Shown here one piece after another: positions 32,843-45,202 of a DNA stretch of 64,000 nt (position 1 is its first letter; each line of letters opens with the position of its first letter). The DNA is from Eupeodes corollae (Eukaryota > Arthropoda > Insecta > Diptera > Syrphidae). The position numbers and the translations under genes are program-made. The stretch lies in contig NC_079148.1 in the NCBI RefSeq assembly GCF_945859685.1, positions 23,013,946 through 23,077,945 on the forward strand, given 5' to 3'. The notes below the pieces were generated by a model that saw only the letters and a program-made list of their open reading frames with translations, was not told the origin of the DNA and made no database searches.

Positions 32843-33807
32843 AGCGGCATAAACACGCATCAAAATCTCATCAAGCATACGAGAGTGTGTTTGTAAATTC
32901 TTTTTCGCGTTGAATATAAACACATCAAGCATGAGGCATCAAGCATCATTTCTTCGTAGATTTTGGATGTGAATGGATGTGTGGATTCTTTGTTACAAAA
33001 ATATGAGTGACACGGACGATTGTTGCATAGCTCTGGGACTAGCGCTGGCGTTAAAAATGAAGAAGACAAATTTGCGGAAAAAACGGATCTGGATGAAAGA
33101 GTGGCTGAAAAAACCAAATCAGTTTACACATGAAAATCTTTTGAATGAAATTAAGTTCCCCAGTGACTTTAAAAATTTCGTTCGCATGAACGAGGACACA
33201 TACAACCAACTTCTGGAAATGATAACACCCAAGCAGGGAACGGTAAACTTCAATTAATTCTAACAAAAAATTTGTATCCTCCATCATGCACATTAAAAAA
33301 ATCCTTGCCAATGATGTCTTCACTCTAGCAACGCAAAAACAAGAATGATGCGATGCTTGATCAATCAATCACGAATACATACTCTTCAACCACTTGTCAA
33401 GCATAGACCCCTGATTGAAGAAAAATCAAAACATTTTGAGGTTTGGGTGTTGGATCATAAGTTTTTGATGTAATATATAATGTTTGTTTGATTGGGCTTT
33501 AATGATAAATATTCTTAAAGCAATTAATAAAAAACTAATTCATCTTCTGTTACCCAACGTTTCGCTGGCTATTTTCCAGCTTCTTCAAGGGATTTTTCAA
33601 ATTTATTGGTTTTGAGTTACTTGTACTATTGCATTTTTTTGTTGTTATAAAAAGTTGAATAAATAAATAAATAACACAAATAAAAAGATAAATAAACGAA
33701 CAATTTAAAATAATGGAACAAAAACACCACAAAGTTAAAACTGTGTTTCCATTTTACAAACACATTCTCACATGCTTGATGAGATTTTCATGCATGTATA
33801 TGCCGCT
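32843..33807 (+). mobile_element. PIF/Harbinger element 2, abutting element 1
   Basis: The inverted ends start AGCGGCATA and include aaaatctcatcaagcat at both sides. TAA flanks it at 32840-32842 and 33808-33810. The left TAA is also the right duplication of element 1. The element is only 965 bp and keeps the start of a transposase. A stem-loop followed by CGAAACG (minus strand, 33556-33600) lies in its non-coding part. Confidence 0.85.
33003..33257 (+). pseudogene. Truncated Harbinger-like transposase start
   Basis: 84 codons from ATG 33003. After an Arg/Lys-rich part it reads FPSDFKNFVRMNEDTYNQLL followed by EMITP, the N-terminal helical block typical of HARBI1-like proteins just before the nuclease. 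It stops directly afterwards, with no catalytic part. Confidence 0.75.
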
Positions 33808-33810
33808 TAA

Positions 33811-34442
33811 GTACCCCACTGCCAATACTCAAGCTCGGGGTATAAAAAAGATTGATTTGAAATAAATATGCAGTTGAGACATTTTGTAAGGAAAAAACTA
33901 ATTAACTATTTTGCTTGTGCGAACGATTTGCTTCATTTCAATCAGAATTTCATTTATCACTATCGCACAGTTACATAATCACAATTTTGAAAAAGGAACT
34001 TTTTCGTTTTAGTTTCGCTTTTGATAAAAACTGGCCCCAAAATTTATTGAAATTATGTTTCTTGTTGGGAAAAATTGAATCGGAAATGTTTTGCTATAAA
34101 TTAAATAAAAGAAAATCTCCAACATCATGTGTCCCCGTGTGGAATAGGTCATGCATACATCTCTCGTAACATTGGAACGCACCTTTAATTCGAGCAAGCA
34201 TATTTCAAAATCTATTACATTTATCGAGAGGCATTCCGCGTTATTTTAAACAAACACGCCTCCAATAACTGTCAATCTATCAATCTACTACTTAATTTTA
34301 TCAATTTTCCAAACCTGTGAAACTTTGAAATGTCTTGTAGCAGTGGCGTGTAATTTGCTGCAAATTATTTATTTGGATAATACTATTAAAATAAGAAAGA
34401 AAACTTAACTTAAACTTAATCTTGAAGAAATATTAAAAAAAC
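33811..34442. other. Upstream region of ZAD gene 2
   Basis: The promoter and 5' UTR of the ZAD/C2H2 locus should lie here. I see no element ends and no recognisable motif beyond A/T runs. Confidence 0.4.
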
Positions 34443-37400
34443 ATGTTCGACTCGCTGCCCGTATGCCGAGTATGTTTAAAAACATCACTTGAATACATCG
34501 ACTTCGATACACCATTCGAGTTGGACGCTAGCATCAAGCCAATGGACAACGATCTAACATATCTTGATTGTTTTCAAGCTTGTACCCGTATCGAGATCGA
34601 ATCCGACGAGAATTATCCCCAAAGTTTATGCAGTTCATGTGGTCTGGAACTGAAAATTGCCTATGAATTTCTTCAAAAAGCCGAATCTGCAGATAAGACA
34701 TTGCGTGAATTGTCTGCGGGTACAAAAGTTGAAAAGTTTGATGATGAAGAGGTATGTTTAATGTTTATGAATATTTGTTGTAATTAATTCTAATGCAATA
34801 AATCTAGATGAAATGTTTCCTTCAACCTGAAATAGTAACGTTAAATGATAATATATCAACCGAAGAAACGCCTAATCAACACCAAAAACCAGCAGACAGT
34901 CATTTAGATGGAGGTAAGTTGTGTAAAGATGTTTTCAATCATAAGTATTGATTTGTTCCAAATTCCAAAAATAGTAGTCAATATGCTTGCTTAATTATGA
35001 TACGCGGTTTATTTCTTGAAAGCTTGATTCGGCCTTTTTAAATAACAGACAATGTACTGTAGAATCCTAATTTCCTATGTAATTTAATTCCACGGGACAT
35101 CTGCGAAATTCCACGCGCCTAGATTGCCCTTTATCAGTAATATGGGTAGCCTTAGAAAAGCCAACAATATTTTATGAATACGTATAAAACTAAAATCAGC
35201 TCTACTTCTACAAATGGAACATTAAAATTAACCCTGCAAAGACTCATGCTTGCTTTTTTACAAGGAAACGAAAACAATGCCATTTACTTTAAAGCAATCT
35301 CCTAGTACAACGCTCCTATTTAATGGGAAAAAAACTATTAACTACCTACGTGTAACACTGGATAAAAGATTGATTTTTTCGAACCATATTTCCGAAAGCA
35401 TCAAAAAGTCCCAGTGTTTAATCAAACACTCATCACAGCCTTGAAAATAAATCACTTGTTTATAAAGTCGTTTTTTTCCCCTGCTATGCTTTATGCCTCA
35501 CCTTGTTGGTATATATTTTCAGATTGTCACTACAAAAAATTACGAATCTGTCAAAACAAAATCCTTAAAACTGTTTTAAATCTCCCTTGGCATTTCTTAA
35601 CAATAGGATTTCACGAAATTTTGCTAAAATTCCAACAATTAAAGATACATGTTTCATAGTTTATACGAACTTCTTAGATAAATGTACAACAAATGAAAAC
35701 CCTATACTACAAACTATTAACATGTAAAATACATTAATTAAATATGTACAGTTGTGTTGATAAAAATAGCAGTGCTGGTCACATTTTATTAGATTGTCAA
35801 TTATTTAAATGACCCCAAAACGCTAGGCACAAAAAGGATTGTTCAGTTAGCAAAACAGAACCCTTCCATAGGCTCTAGGAAAATAAGAAATGGACCTCAA
35901 CTGTCTGTTAACGCTGCCACAATACGAAGACGTCTTTTATGAGCGAAGTTACCAGCCCAAAGTCAACGCAAGGTACCATTCTTGACGAAAGGGCATGTGG
36001 CCAAGAGAATGGAGTTTGTTAAAGCGCATAGAGATTAGACAGAAGAGAAATGGAAGAATGTTCTGTGGAGCGATGAAAGCAAAGTAGTCCTTTTTGTATC
36101 CAAGGGTCATCGCGAATATGTGACAAGACCCTAAAATGCAGCAAACGATCTACGGTACACTATAAAAACAGAGAAGCATGGTGGAGGAAAAATTATGATA
36201 TGGGCTTGCTTTTTATACTACGGGGTAGGGCCTATTTATCCCATGGGGGGTATAAGGGATGCAACCGAGTATGTGATGTTACCGAGGAGGTGATTTTACT
36301 CATGCAAATACCGTTAGTTTGGGTATACCAACAAGACTATGACCCAAAGCATACGTCAAAAAAATGCAAAAGCATGGTTTGCGCAGAGTGGCCCGGTCAA
36401 TCCCCCAACCTTTAAGCCTTCGAAAATTTGTGGAGGGATGTTAAGAACGCAGTTCATCAATTAAAACCCAAGAATTCAAAAGAATTGTGGGAAGCAGTGC
36501 GTGATTCGTGAACCGCAATACCAATCGAGATGTGTCAGGTTTTAGTAGACTCGATGCCACGTAGATGCGAAGCAGTCATAAAAAACAATGGTTATTTAAC
36601 AAAGTACTAATTGTAAGCTAACATTGTTATATACTTTTATATAACTTATTACAGTTTTTCTTACTTCTTAAGTAATAAATCCAGTACTTTGTCATGCACT
36701 GCTATTTTTATGAACAGCCATATATTTAAAAAACGGTTTTTACTATGACGAAACTAACAGTAAAAAGCGATATTACTTATTTTCTGTTATTATGAATAAA
36801 ATATTATAGTTTGTTATAAGAAGTTTAATGAAACATTTTGTAACGTTGATATTGAAGGCCTTTTTGATTTATTTGGAGAGCACTGCTATTTTTATGAACA
36901 CAACTGTACATATTCTTGTATTTAATTTTTCTTATGTTAGATTTAAGTTTTAGTAATAAGTCCCATGAGTTTTTGCAAATAAAGTTTTTTCAAAACAAAT
37001 TAAACTTTTACTAAATATCTCTCCCGTTAATTTATAGTTGTTAAGAATTAATAATAGATAGATAGACAGATAGATAAGGATTTTATTGAATTAAAGTAAA
37101 ATTTACATTACACACCAAAAATGTTTACAAAAACCATTATAGCATCTCAATTGCCGTCTGCCAGATTGACAACAAAACACAATGAATGTAAAAAGCCCTC
37201 AATATAATTACTTTCAAATTTTAAAAAAGGTATTTATAATTGTTTAACTATAAACAGTTCATAATGTTCGTTCATAATAACACTTTTACATATATCTAAG
37301 CGCAGTTTTGCAAAATTCGTAAATATTGACAGTTTCCATTTCATTCAATAAACTTATATCTTGATCTTCCGATAGAAAGTCTTTTCTAGATACATTCCTT

Positions 37401-40400
37401 ATGATTTCTCTGAGAATGGGGCATTTTCCCAAGAAGTGGACAATATCCTCTCTTTTTGATAGGTTGCACATATATTATACTCTAGGGGTAAGTCAGGTCT
37501 GTGTGGAATGAAATTTAAATCTATTAGTTCACTACGTAGTCTGACCATCGTAGAAATAGACATTATTTGAATCCTTAAAATAGTTGTTCTCTGCAATGTT
37601 ATGATTTCATCTGCTGTAAGTTGTTCTGTACAAGGAATAAGATGCATCAGCAATATATTCACTTCAGCTCTACATTTATCATCAACCTTTTAAATGACAA
37701 GATATTCCTTCCTCAGCAAGATCCATTCCTCAACAAGATCTTGCCATTCTCGATACCAACTGCTTTGATCTTGTATGGTTTTAATGGTCACTTTTTTCAC
37801 GACCCGTGAATCATTTATTTTAAAAACGTTAAGCAAGAAGTCCGCTTGCAACTTCATTGTTTTTATAAACAAAGGAGAGAGGACCGTTTCCAGCATTATT
37901 ACGTAGTTTGGCGTATTTTTCGGCAAATGAAATATTCTTATTATAAAGTGCTTTAGGAGTTTTTCAACCGAATTGTACTTTTTACATCCCCATACCTGCG
38001 ATCCATATAAAAGTATGCTGTCAGCTACTGCTTCAAATACTTGCATATATGTGCTATACACTTATTCATGAAGCATTGTTTCCAGGTCATATTAAAAGCA
38101 GTTTTCGCCTTAACCAATTTCTCCTTTAACTGTTTATCCATATTTAAATTACCTTGGTATTTGTAGTCTCGCACATATTTAATATTTTGGCGGTTATAAA
38201 TAAAATAAAAATAAATTGAGTGGCGCAACAGTCCGTTGTGAACCAGGGCCTATTGACTTACAACTCTCAACCATTCCTGTGTGCGAGTACTGTTGTCAGG
38301 AATGGAAGGGACCTACAATTTTAGGCTGAATCCGAACGGCTAACTTAAGAAAGCACTTTTTCATGACAAGAATTACTCTTGAAGGATTTGTCAATTCCTC
38401 GCAAGAGGTAGTACCCGGTTTTCGCGGTTATAGCTCCATTTTTCATTTGATGCAGTACTTCCACAAACACTTTAAATAACCATAACCTTCGATTTATCTA
38501 TATTTACTATTGAATTCGGTGATGCAAACATATGTAACTATATCATCTGTTAACAGAAAGGCCTTTATCCGCATCCCTGCGAAATCCACTCTACCCGGCA
38601 ATAGTCTAAAAGGTCATCAATGAATAATGCAAACAAGATACGGCTTAATGTACAACCTTGTCTCACTCCCGATGAGGTTTCAAACCAGTCTGAGAGGTCT
38701 TCACCTGTTCATACAGCCGCCCTTATTCCGATATTTAGGTGCTCAAGAACTCTACCAAACCTCAATGATATCCCAAGAGTATACAGCTTATAGAATAGTG
38801 CACCTCTATCGATTGTATCAAAAGCTGCTTTAAAATTGATAAAAAATACATACACATTTTTCCTTTTTTTAAAGAAATTCTCTGCCAAGCTCCTTAATAT
38901 AAAAATTTATATTATATTCTCATCTCTATGCATGAAGTATCTATAAGGTGTGTTTAACATGTAAATATGCACACTGAATAAAAGAGTTTTGAAATAAAAA
39001 AAAAAACTACAAAAATGTTTCCTAACTATCGATTTTATTAATGTTTTCCATCACATTCAATCGAAAATTTTGATGACTTAAAGCTCTCGTTAGTGTGTTG
39101 TCATATCATCTTTTTCTAAGGTAGATAGTAAAATACCAGATGTGATAATCTTAATATGGATCTTATTTTCTGGAATATTTTTTTTTTAAGGTTTCAAACT
39201 TTGTCTTTTAATATTCTGCTATTTCTTTACTAACCTCAATTCTACAATTACTACAATTCTATACATATAAGACTTAAAACTTAATAAGATTCAAGCCAAT
39301 GTTTAAGTTTATTTGAAGCCAGTTCTCGAGTTAGATTTTTAACAGCTATAAATATTCATTTTGTCAAATAGAGCCAATAAAATCACTCTTAAGAAAAAGA
39401 TGTGTTATGCCTGCTTCGCTTATTTTAAATCAGCCCCTTTAGTATTGTCAATGGGCAAGCTTTTATAAAATGGCTTCCGGTTATCTTTAATGTTTTTAAA
39501 ATGTTTTTAAAAACTTTTTTGACAGCAGTTGGGATGCCTAGGAGACTTCGAACTGGTTTGAAACTACAACTGATGTTCCTCAAGAATGTATTCTGAGCCC
39601 AATATTTGTATGCTCTTTTACTTGACGACATTAGCTTATCTCGTAGAATCAGTATTTCTGACACTCCTAACTGAGTATTGGTCTATGCAAATGTAATGGT
39701 TATGTTAGCTATGTTGGTTAATAGATGGCGAAGGTATTGAAGTATTGAAGGAATTTAACTATTTGGAAGTTCTGATATCTTCAATTGGTAGTTTCTTAAA
39801 CATGCGCACGAAAAGTTTAAGAAAGTCAGGATTGTATTGATCTCTTTGTTAATCAAACTTAAGACTTATCGTCCAAATACTGGGTTCTAGAAGCTACTAC
39901 ATTTTTTAATTAAAAAGAAAACTAAAGTAATAAAATTTGTTTTTAACATATGAAGCCCTATTAATATTTTCCAATAAGATCAAAAGTGGTTTCATGGACC
40001 AGCAGTAAGCTTTTTATTTATAGTTTACAATACAATTTATGTTGGCGCTTACGATAATTTGTCGGAAAGGGTTCAATATGATAATCACGTGGAGTCAAAA
40101 ATCTTAGCCTAAATTATGTTCCTTATCGATTAGATTTGCCAATCCCGTTTAATTGATTTAACAGATTCGACAGCGATGTTATGTTTATTACTTCATAGCT
40201 ATGTTTCCAATTGTGTAGGAAATTTAACTTAACCTCCCAACAAAGAATACAATTGACTTACTTATTATTAACCTTAACATAGTGGTCGACTATAGCTATC
40301 ATTGGATTTCATCATTGAAACCCATCATTGGAATTTGTATGGCAGGTCTTTTATAGAGAAATGTCTGTCATTGAAAGAAATGTCCTGATTGACAGAAATC

Positions 40401-43400
40401 TGTCATTATAATTGTGTGAAATTAGAACACAAATCAGTAGATTAATTTTAATGATAGCTACAGTCAGTCAGTGTAAGGATATACGAATCTTCTCGGACAG
40501 CCAAACCACTCTTAAATCTCTCGCGTCTGTCTCCACAAACTCTCGAACAGTCCACGATTGTCAATCATCTCTGCAGGAGATGACGGAACAGTTTAACATT
40601 CACCTCATTTGGGTGCCGGGCCACAGAGACATTCCGGGAAATTGCAAAGCCGATGAGCTCGCCAAAAACGGAACACTTCTGCCTTATGTTAGACAAAAAC
40701 ATAACATAGGAGCAATATGCTTTAGAAACAACAAATACTAGATGGTCACAAAGTACCACCTGCCTGGCAACCAAGCAAATATGGCCAAGTATTGAATTAA
40801 AACGGTCAAAAGGCTTGATATCACTGAGCAGACAAAGTATAAGCTCTACAATTGGAGTAATAACGGGAGACTGCCTCATAGGTAGACATGCCCTGAGGCT
40901 AGGGGTCTACACAAATGACTTCTGTAGAAGCTGCATGGACGAAGAGGAAGAGGAAACAGTCCAACACCTTCTATGTACAATGTACATGTCCAGCACTCTC
41001 CATTAGAAGGAATTACTTTCTCGGTAATCCCTTCTTCGATAATACCAGTGAACTGGCAACGATTGACACAAAACGTCTCTCTAACTTTATTAAAAGTACA
41101 AAATGGTTTGTTTGAATTCATTACTCTCCCATGAGTAACCTCATTAGTGGTATCACAATAGACCCTTGAGGTCTACGTGTGTCAATGATATCTGGACAGC
41201 CACTCCAACCTAACCTAACCTACAGTCAGTCACAAAAATCAACACATAGCTATGAAAAATGGTATATCAATGGTTTTAGCCAAAATTGAAATATATTTGT
41301 TTGACTAAATAATGGAATATTATTTAAAAGATATGAATTGAGACATTAACGGTATTTTTTTTTTTCATAATATGCCACGGAAATGTACATATTATGAAAC
41401 TTTGTTTTGATACACTGTACATTTAATCTTTTTTTTAATTAAAAAAATTGATTTGATCACCATTGGTGATCAGTTATCTTTCATAATCTTGGTTTAATGT
41501 GAGAGTGCCATGAAAAAAACTATTAATCAGCAACACTAATCGAGAAAAACGCCTAGAGTTCGCGAACCGTTACATTTCGGTGGACTACGGTTTTTGGAAA
41601 AGGGTACTTTTAATTGATGAAAGTAAATTCAACATTTTTGGATCCGATGGCAGGGAACAAATATGGCGGAAGGAGAACCAAGCCATGGATATGAAAAATC
41701 TTGTTGCTACAGTGAGGCACGGAGAAGGAAATGTGATGGTTTGGGGGGCTGTAGCAGCCTCTGGTGTAGGGAGGCTAGTTTTTATTGATGGGACTATGGA
41801 TCGCTTTCAATATCTGAACATTTTGCGTAATAATTTGCACGCCTCTGCTGAAGCACTAGGGCTCGGAAGCAGCTGGATCCTCCACCAAGACAAGGAACCC
41901 AGACATACGGCCAAGATTATAAAGGAGTGGCTGGTGTTTAGGGTCTCAAAACAGCTTCATCCACCACCGCAGTCTCCAGAACTCAATATCATAGAGCATG
42001 TCTGCGATGAACTAGAACAAATTTAGGATAACAGATCAAAATTCACTGAGAACGGTTCTCGCGAATGCTTGGTCTTCAATAATCCCTGACGTCACCGAAA
42101 ATTTAGTTCAGTCTATGCCTCGAAGACTCAAAGCTGTCCAGGACACACAAGGTGGTCCAACAAAATATTAAATTGAGTTTATTTAATTTTTAGTTAATTT
42201 AATTTTGATCATATACTCGTATGTAGACTTTCGTGTATCATTTTTTTTTTTTAATTTTTTCGTTTTTTTTCCTTAATTTTGTCTAATAAATTGACTAATT
42301 TTGTTAAATAATTGTTTTTAAATAATAAATACTCCTTTTTAAATTAATACAATTAATGAATTTTAACAAAAAGCGGTAATTTAACACTTTTTAGCAATAT
42401 ACGTAGACTTTTGTGACTGACTGTATAACTGACTATATAAAATATAATTGTTTAAAATCAATACCAACGTTCTCCTTCTATAGATCTGTCTACGAACGGA
42501 TATGCCACTATCTAGAATGCCGGAAAATCCAACAGTTCAGATGTGTTTCTACTAAACCATTCAAAAACCGATCTTAGAAAAGTTCTCCAATAGCTATAAT
42601 TTTTTGCTCTTCAACATTTCTTTCATAACTAAATAATTATCATAAAGTGCAAAATGGGGTTTCACTTAGATCTAAGAATATTCTTTACAATTTTGCGAAA
42701 TGGGGACTTTCCTTCACATTTTTACTGAAAATTTTTTTTCCAGCAACATTAGAATATTTTAAAATGCTCTAAACATTAAAAACCAAAATTGTTTCTGGAT
42801 GGAATTATTCAAAAGCTGACTAAATGCGTTACAAATAGGTTACCACATTTATATTAGGTCATAAATTGACCTATAACCATATTCAGTTTTAGGATGTCTT
42901 ATTTTTTATGGGTCACTCTGAAGAATCATTAAGCTAATAGAAATGTTGTTATTTAATTTTTAAACAAGTATATTTATGTTTTTTTTTCTAATAATTAATA
43001 ATTCTCAAATTGTTCCACACGAATTCTTTCTAAAAAATGTTGTTTTTTTTATTTTTTAGAAAAAACCTTTGTGTGTACAGTTTGTGGGGAACAATTCTTC
43101 TCACAAATGGTTCTTAACATACACGTCAATCGATTGCATACAATAAATATACCCGAGGATCAAAGCAACGCAGTCGAAAAAGTTGAATGCCAAATTTGTG
43201 AAATGATCTTGTCTATTGATAGCTTACACGACCATATGCAAATGCACGAAGAAGAATCCAATGTCCAAGAAAATGAAAATGAAAATGACGATGAAAATCA
43301 TGAAAAAACAATGTATGAGGAAGTAGTTATGGACGAAGAACCTTTAGATGTCGAATTTGAAATGCTAGATATGACCACTGTTTCTCAAGATGGAGAAGAT

Positions 43401-44078
43401 ATGAGAAATTTACATGAATCTGAAGATGCAAATGATACTCAAGATGTAAATGACTTTGAAGATGCTAATGACTCTCAAGATGCAAACGACTCTCAAGATG
43501 CGAATGATTCACAAGATGTAACTGCTTCCGAAAACTATGAACCAGTTGATGAGGATGAAGAAGAGATTCTATCACAAATAAAACACGAAGCCGATTCAGA
43601 TTTTCAAGTCATCGCTAAAATGATAACGGAGCAAGAAAAACATAGAGCTAAAAAGGAGAAACACAAACAATGTGATATTTGTAAGAAACATGTTCGAGTA
43701 GCTTCTTTTACTGCCCATATGAATGTACATAATGGTTAGTATTGCTATTTTCAATTCAAGGTATTTTGTATGTATTTAAATCTATTTTTTGTTTTTCAGG
43801 TGTTCGGCAATTTCCATGCGAGCACTGTTTTCAGGCTTACTTTTCAAATCGTTCGTTACAAAAACACATTAAGGCTAATCATTCAGATATATTGAATTCT
43901 CGTTGTCAAACATGTAATGAAACGGTTGAAGGTTCCGCTATGAAGGCTCACGTAGAAGAAAAACATTCGCATATTGTGAAATGCACGACGTGTGAACATG
44001 AATGCCAAGAGTCTAAAATGAAAGAACATATGAAGAGAAAACATTCAGAATCCAAAGACTTTTTATGCAATGTTTGTT
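34443..44078 (+). CDS. ZAD/C2H2 gene 2: shared 5' exons of the cassette locus
   Basis: Four exons with GT/AG borders: 34443-34751, 34808-34913, 43060-43734, 43800-44078 (1369 nt, ending in phase 1). Exon 1 is a ZAD (CRVCL...CSSC, residues about 8-61), expected to mediate dimerisation. Exon 2 is a linker. Exon 3 has fingers starting CTVC and CQIC, an acidic region with DANDSQ repeats (43423-43524), and CDIC. Exon 4 has CEHC, CQTC and CTTC fingers and ends with FLCNVC plus one base, the first half of a finger. This cannot end a protein: a stop follows within the intron frame, so one of the cassettes at 49986-62194 must be spliced on. Intron 2 (8.1 kb) is full of transposon relics. Confidence 0.85.
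35180..35660 (+). mobile_element. Jockey-like LINE relic
   Basis: Pieces in shifted frames: NPAKTHACFFTRKR, then YLRVTLDKRLIFSNHI, then FFSPAMLYASPCW and QNKILKTVLNLPWHF. They follow the order of the region after the catalytic motif in Jockey-type reverse transcriptases. Strongly decayed, inside intron 2 of ZAD gene 2. Confidence 0.65.
35749..36906 (+). mobile_element. Tc1-like element, decayed
   Basis: The ends CAGTTGTGTT.ATAAAAATAG are inverted and flanked by TA (35747-35748, 36907-36908). A second copy of the end motif (gcactgctatttttatgaaca) lies inside at about 36696-36716, suggesting doubled end motifs. Between them a plus-strand transposase relic with many stops and shifts shows VLWSDESK (first D), KHGGGKIMIWACF and a tail block near 36380. 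Not functional. Confidence 0.8.
37054..38890 (-). mobile_element. LINE relic related to the one in gene 1
   Basis: Minus-strand fragments: RT blocks near 38560-38830, DYKYQGNLNMDKQL at 38165, YGSQVWGCKKYNSVEKLLKH then FHLPKNTPNYVIMLETVL near 37900-38000, and MCNLSKREDIVHFLGKCPIL near 37440. The wording parallels the LINE at 21956-24580, so it is the same clade. A (GATA)-type tail sits at 37054-37076. It is interrupted by the SINE-like insert 38199-38423. Confidence 0.75.
38199..38423. mobile_element. SINE-like insert with 9-bp target duplication
   Basis: A 225-bp insert splits the LINE relic and is flanked by GCGGTTATA on both sides (38190-38198, 38424-38432). One end is A-rich (aataaaataaaaataaa), the rest is not coding (gtggcgcaacagtccgttg...). 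I believe similar sequences are dispersed in flies, from memory. Orientation and any pol III boxes are unclear. Confidence 0.6.
39420..39920 (+). mobile_element. Possible LINE reverse-transcriptase relic
   Basis: In shifting frames I see weak echoes of the RT C-terminal half: a block like LSPIF / LLDDISLSR, then VYANVMVML where YADDMVIL is expected, then EFNYLEVLISS. Very decayed, so low confidence. Confidence 0.35.
40276..40446. repeat. Dispersed repeat, copy 1
   Basis: Shares long words with 63060-63250: tatagctatcattgg, catcattgaaa, gacaggtc, gtgtgaaatt.gaacacaaatcagta. Non-coding. Family unknown. Confidence 0.6.
40410..41220 (+). mobile_element. LINE 3' relic with RNase H domain
   Basis: The plus-strand frame 40412-40741 includes DIRIFSDSQTTLKSLASVST and HLIWVPGHRDIPGN, an RNase H domain as found after the RT in I, R1 and LOA-type LINEs. 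A shifted frame follows with DFCRSCMDEEEEETVQHLLC, the usual C-terminal Cys/His knuckle. The relic ends in aacctaacctaacc (41207-41220), directly next to a Tc1 element. Related to the LINE at 46460-49340. Confidence 0.75.
41223..42423 (+). mobile_element. Tc1-like element, 5' part of transposase deleted
   Basis: The ends CAGTCAGTCACAAAA are inverted, with TA at 41221-41222 and 42424-42425. About 1.2 kb. The transposase lacks its N-terminal DNA-binding half. The left TA directly follows the CCTAA-like tail of the LINE relic. Confidence 0.85.
41580..42026 (+). pseudogene. Tc1-like transposase fragment (DDE part)
   Basis: 149-codon open stretch: LLIDESKFNIFGSDG (first D), HGEGNVMVWGAV, LHQDKEPRHTAKI (second D) and SPELNIIEHVCDELE (E). 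After the stop the family C-terminus continues in another frame (SMPRRLKAVQ near 42115). The helix-turn-helix part is missing, so it is dead. Confidence 0.85.
42426..43059. other. Rest of intron 2 of ZAD gene 2
   Basis: No element ends or coding signal. A pyrimidine-rich tract (tttttttattttttag) precedes exon 3. Confidence 0.5.
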
Positions 44079-45200
44079 GTAAGTAATTTTTGTTTTTAGA
44101 TTTTATTTTATAAAAGAGCTCTCTCATGTTATTCGCTGAAGTTATTTTTTTTTTTACTGACAGGATCGAGTGAATTTTAATTTTTTAACACAGTCAAAAA
44201 TTGCTCTATGCAACGAGTACTTACTTAAAAATTCTATAAACGTTAATGAAAAAAGAACAAGTTAAGTTTAATATTATAAATAATATTTATTTAATCAAAA
44301 TTATTAATTGAAACTATTCCTAACTAAATGCTGTTGAAAACGGACCACGAATATCATGATAGGGCTAATTCCATAAGAACCTTTAATTTTGTATATTAAG
44401 TTTTTTAATTAGTCACGTCTGGAATATGTAAAGTTAGTTTAAGATAAGAAATAATCACCGATTCAAATAGCTTCAACTTAACTATTTAAACTTTTAATAT
44501 TATTATCTTGAATAAATCTATCTATAGTATTGGTTCCCCTCATACTAAAGAGTGATATTAATCAAATTAAATCCAAACGTTACACTTAACAAACAGTACT
44601 TGTCCTTTAGAACAAGTTAAAAAATTATACTCTGCATGATTTAGATAAACCAGAAATAGTTATGCCTCTTGCCCTTTTCATTAATTTTGTTCAAATTATT
44701 TTTTGTTGTTATCAATTATAAAGATGTAATGTTTTTCTTTATTTTGTATTAATTTAATGTGTGGGTCAATATTGTGAAAGTTCATAGTCTTGTAAACACA
44801 TAAAAGTATATCAAACCGATACCTCGACGAATATAAACAAACCACCAGTAATACATTTTAAAACCATAAGTAATTGAGTTGAAGTAAAATTGGAGTATAT
44901 TCAATCACCGCAATATTAAAAATTGTTTATCAGATCCATTTATATATAAATACTTTAAAATCAAACCTAATCGAAGAAACTTGGGGTTAAAAAAGAGTAT
45001 TTCTATGTTAAATTTATTAGTTAAAATCATTTTTCTTAATATTGAAGTTGTGTTTAGTCACCATTCAATTACTAGCGTTCAGTCATAAAACAAAGCTAAG
45101 CTATACTCTAGGGGATGAAGCTGTTTCTCTTATGAGCTTGAAATCCATGTAATTTCCCTTTCCCGTCTATACTAATGTAAAAAATAGGATAAATAGTACA
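44079..45200. other. Start of the long intron after shared exon 4
   Basis: About 1.1 kb of AT-rich DNA, without a recognisable exon or element, before the Tigger relic. Confidence 0.5.
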
Positions 45201-45202
45201 TA

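Noticed and set aside
34787..36720. Reading the 8.1-kb intron 2 of ZAD gene 2 as the end of the gene, with the next zinc-finger exon as a separate gene
   Set aside because: Exon 2 ends in phase 1 at a good donor and 43060 continues in phase 1 with a finger and no start codon, so one gene is simpler.
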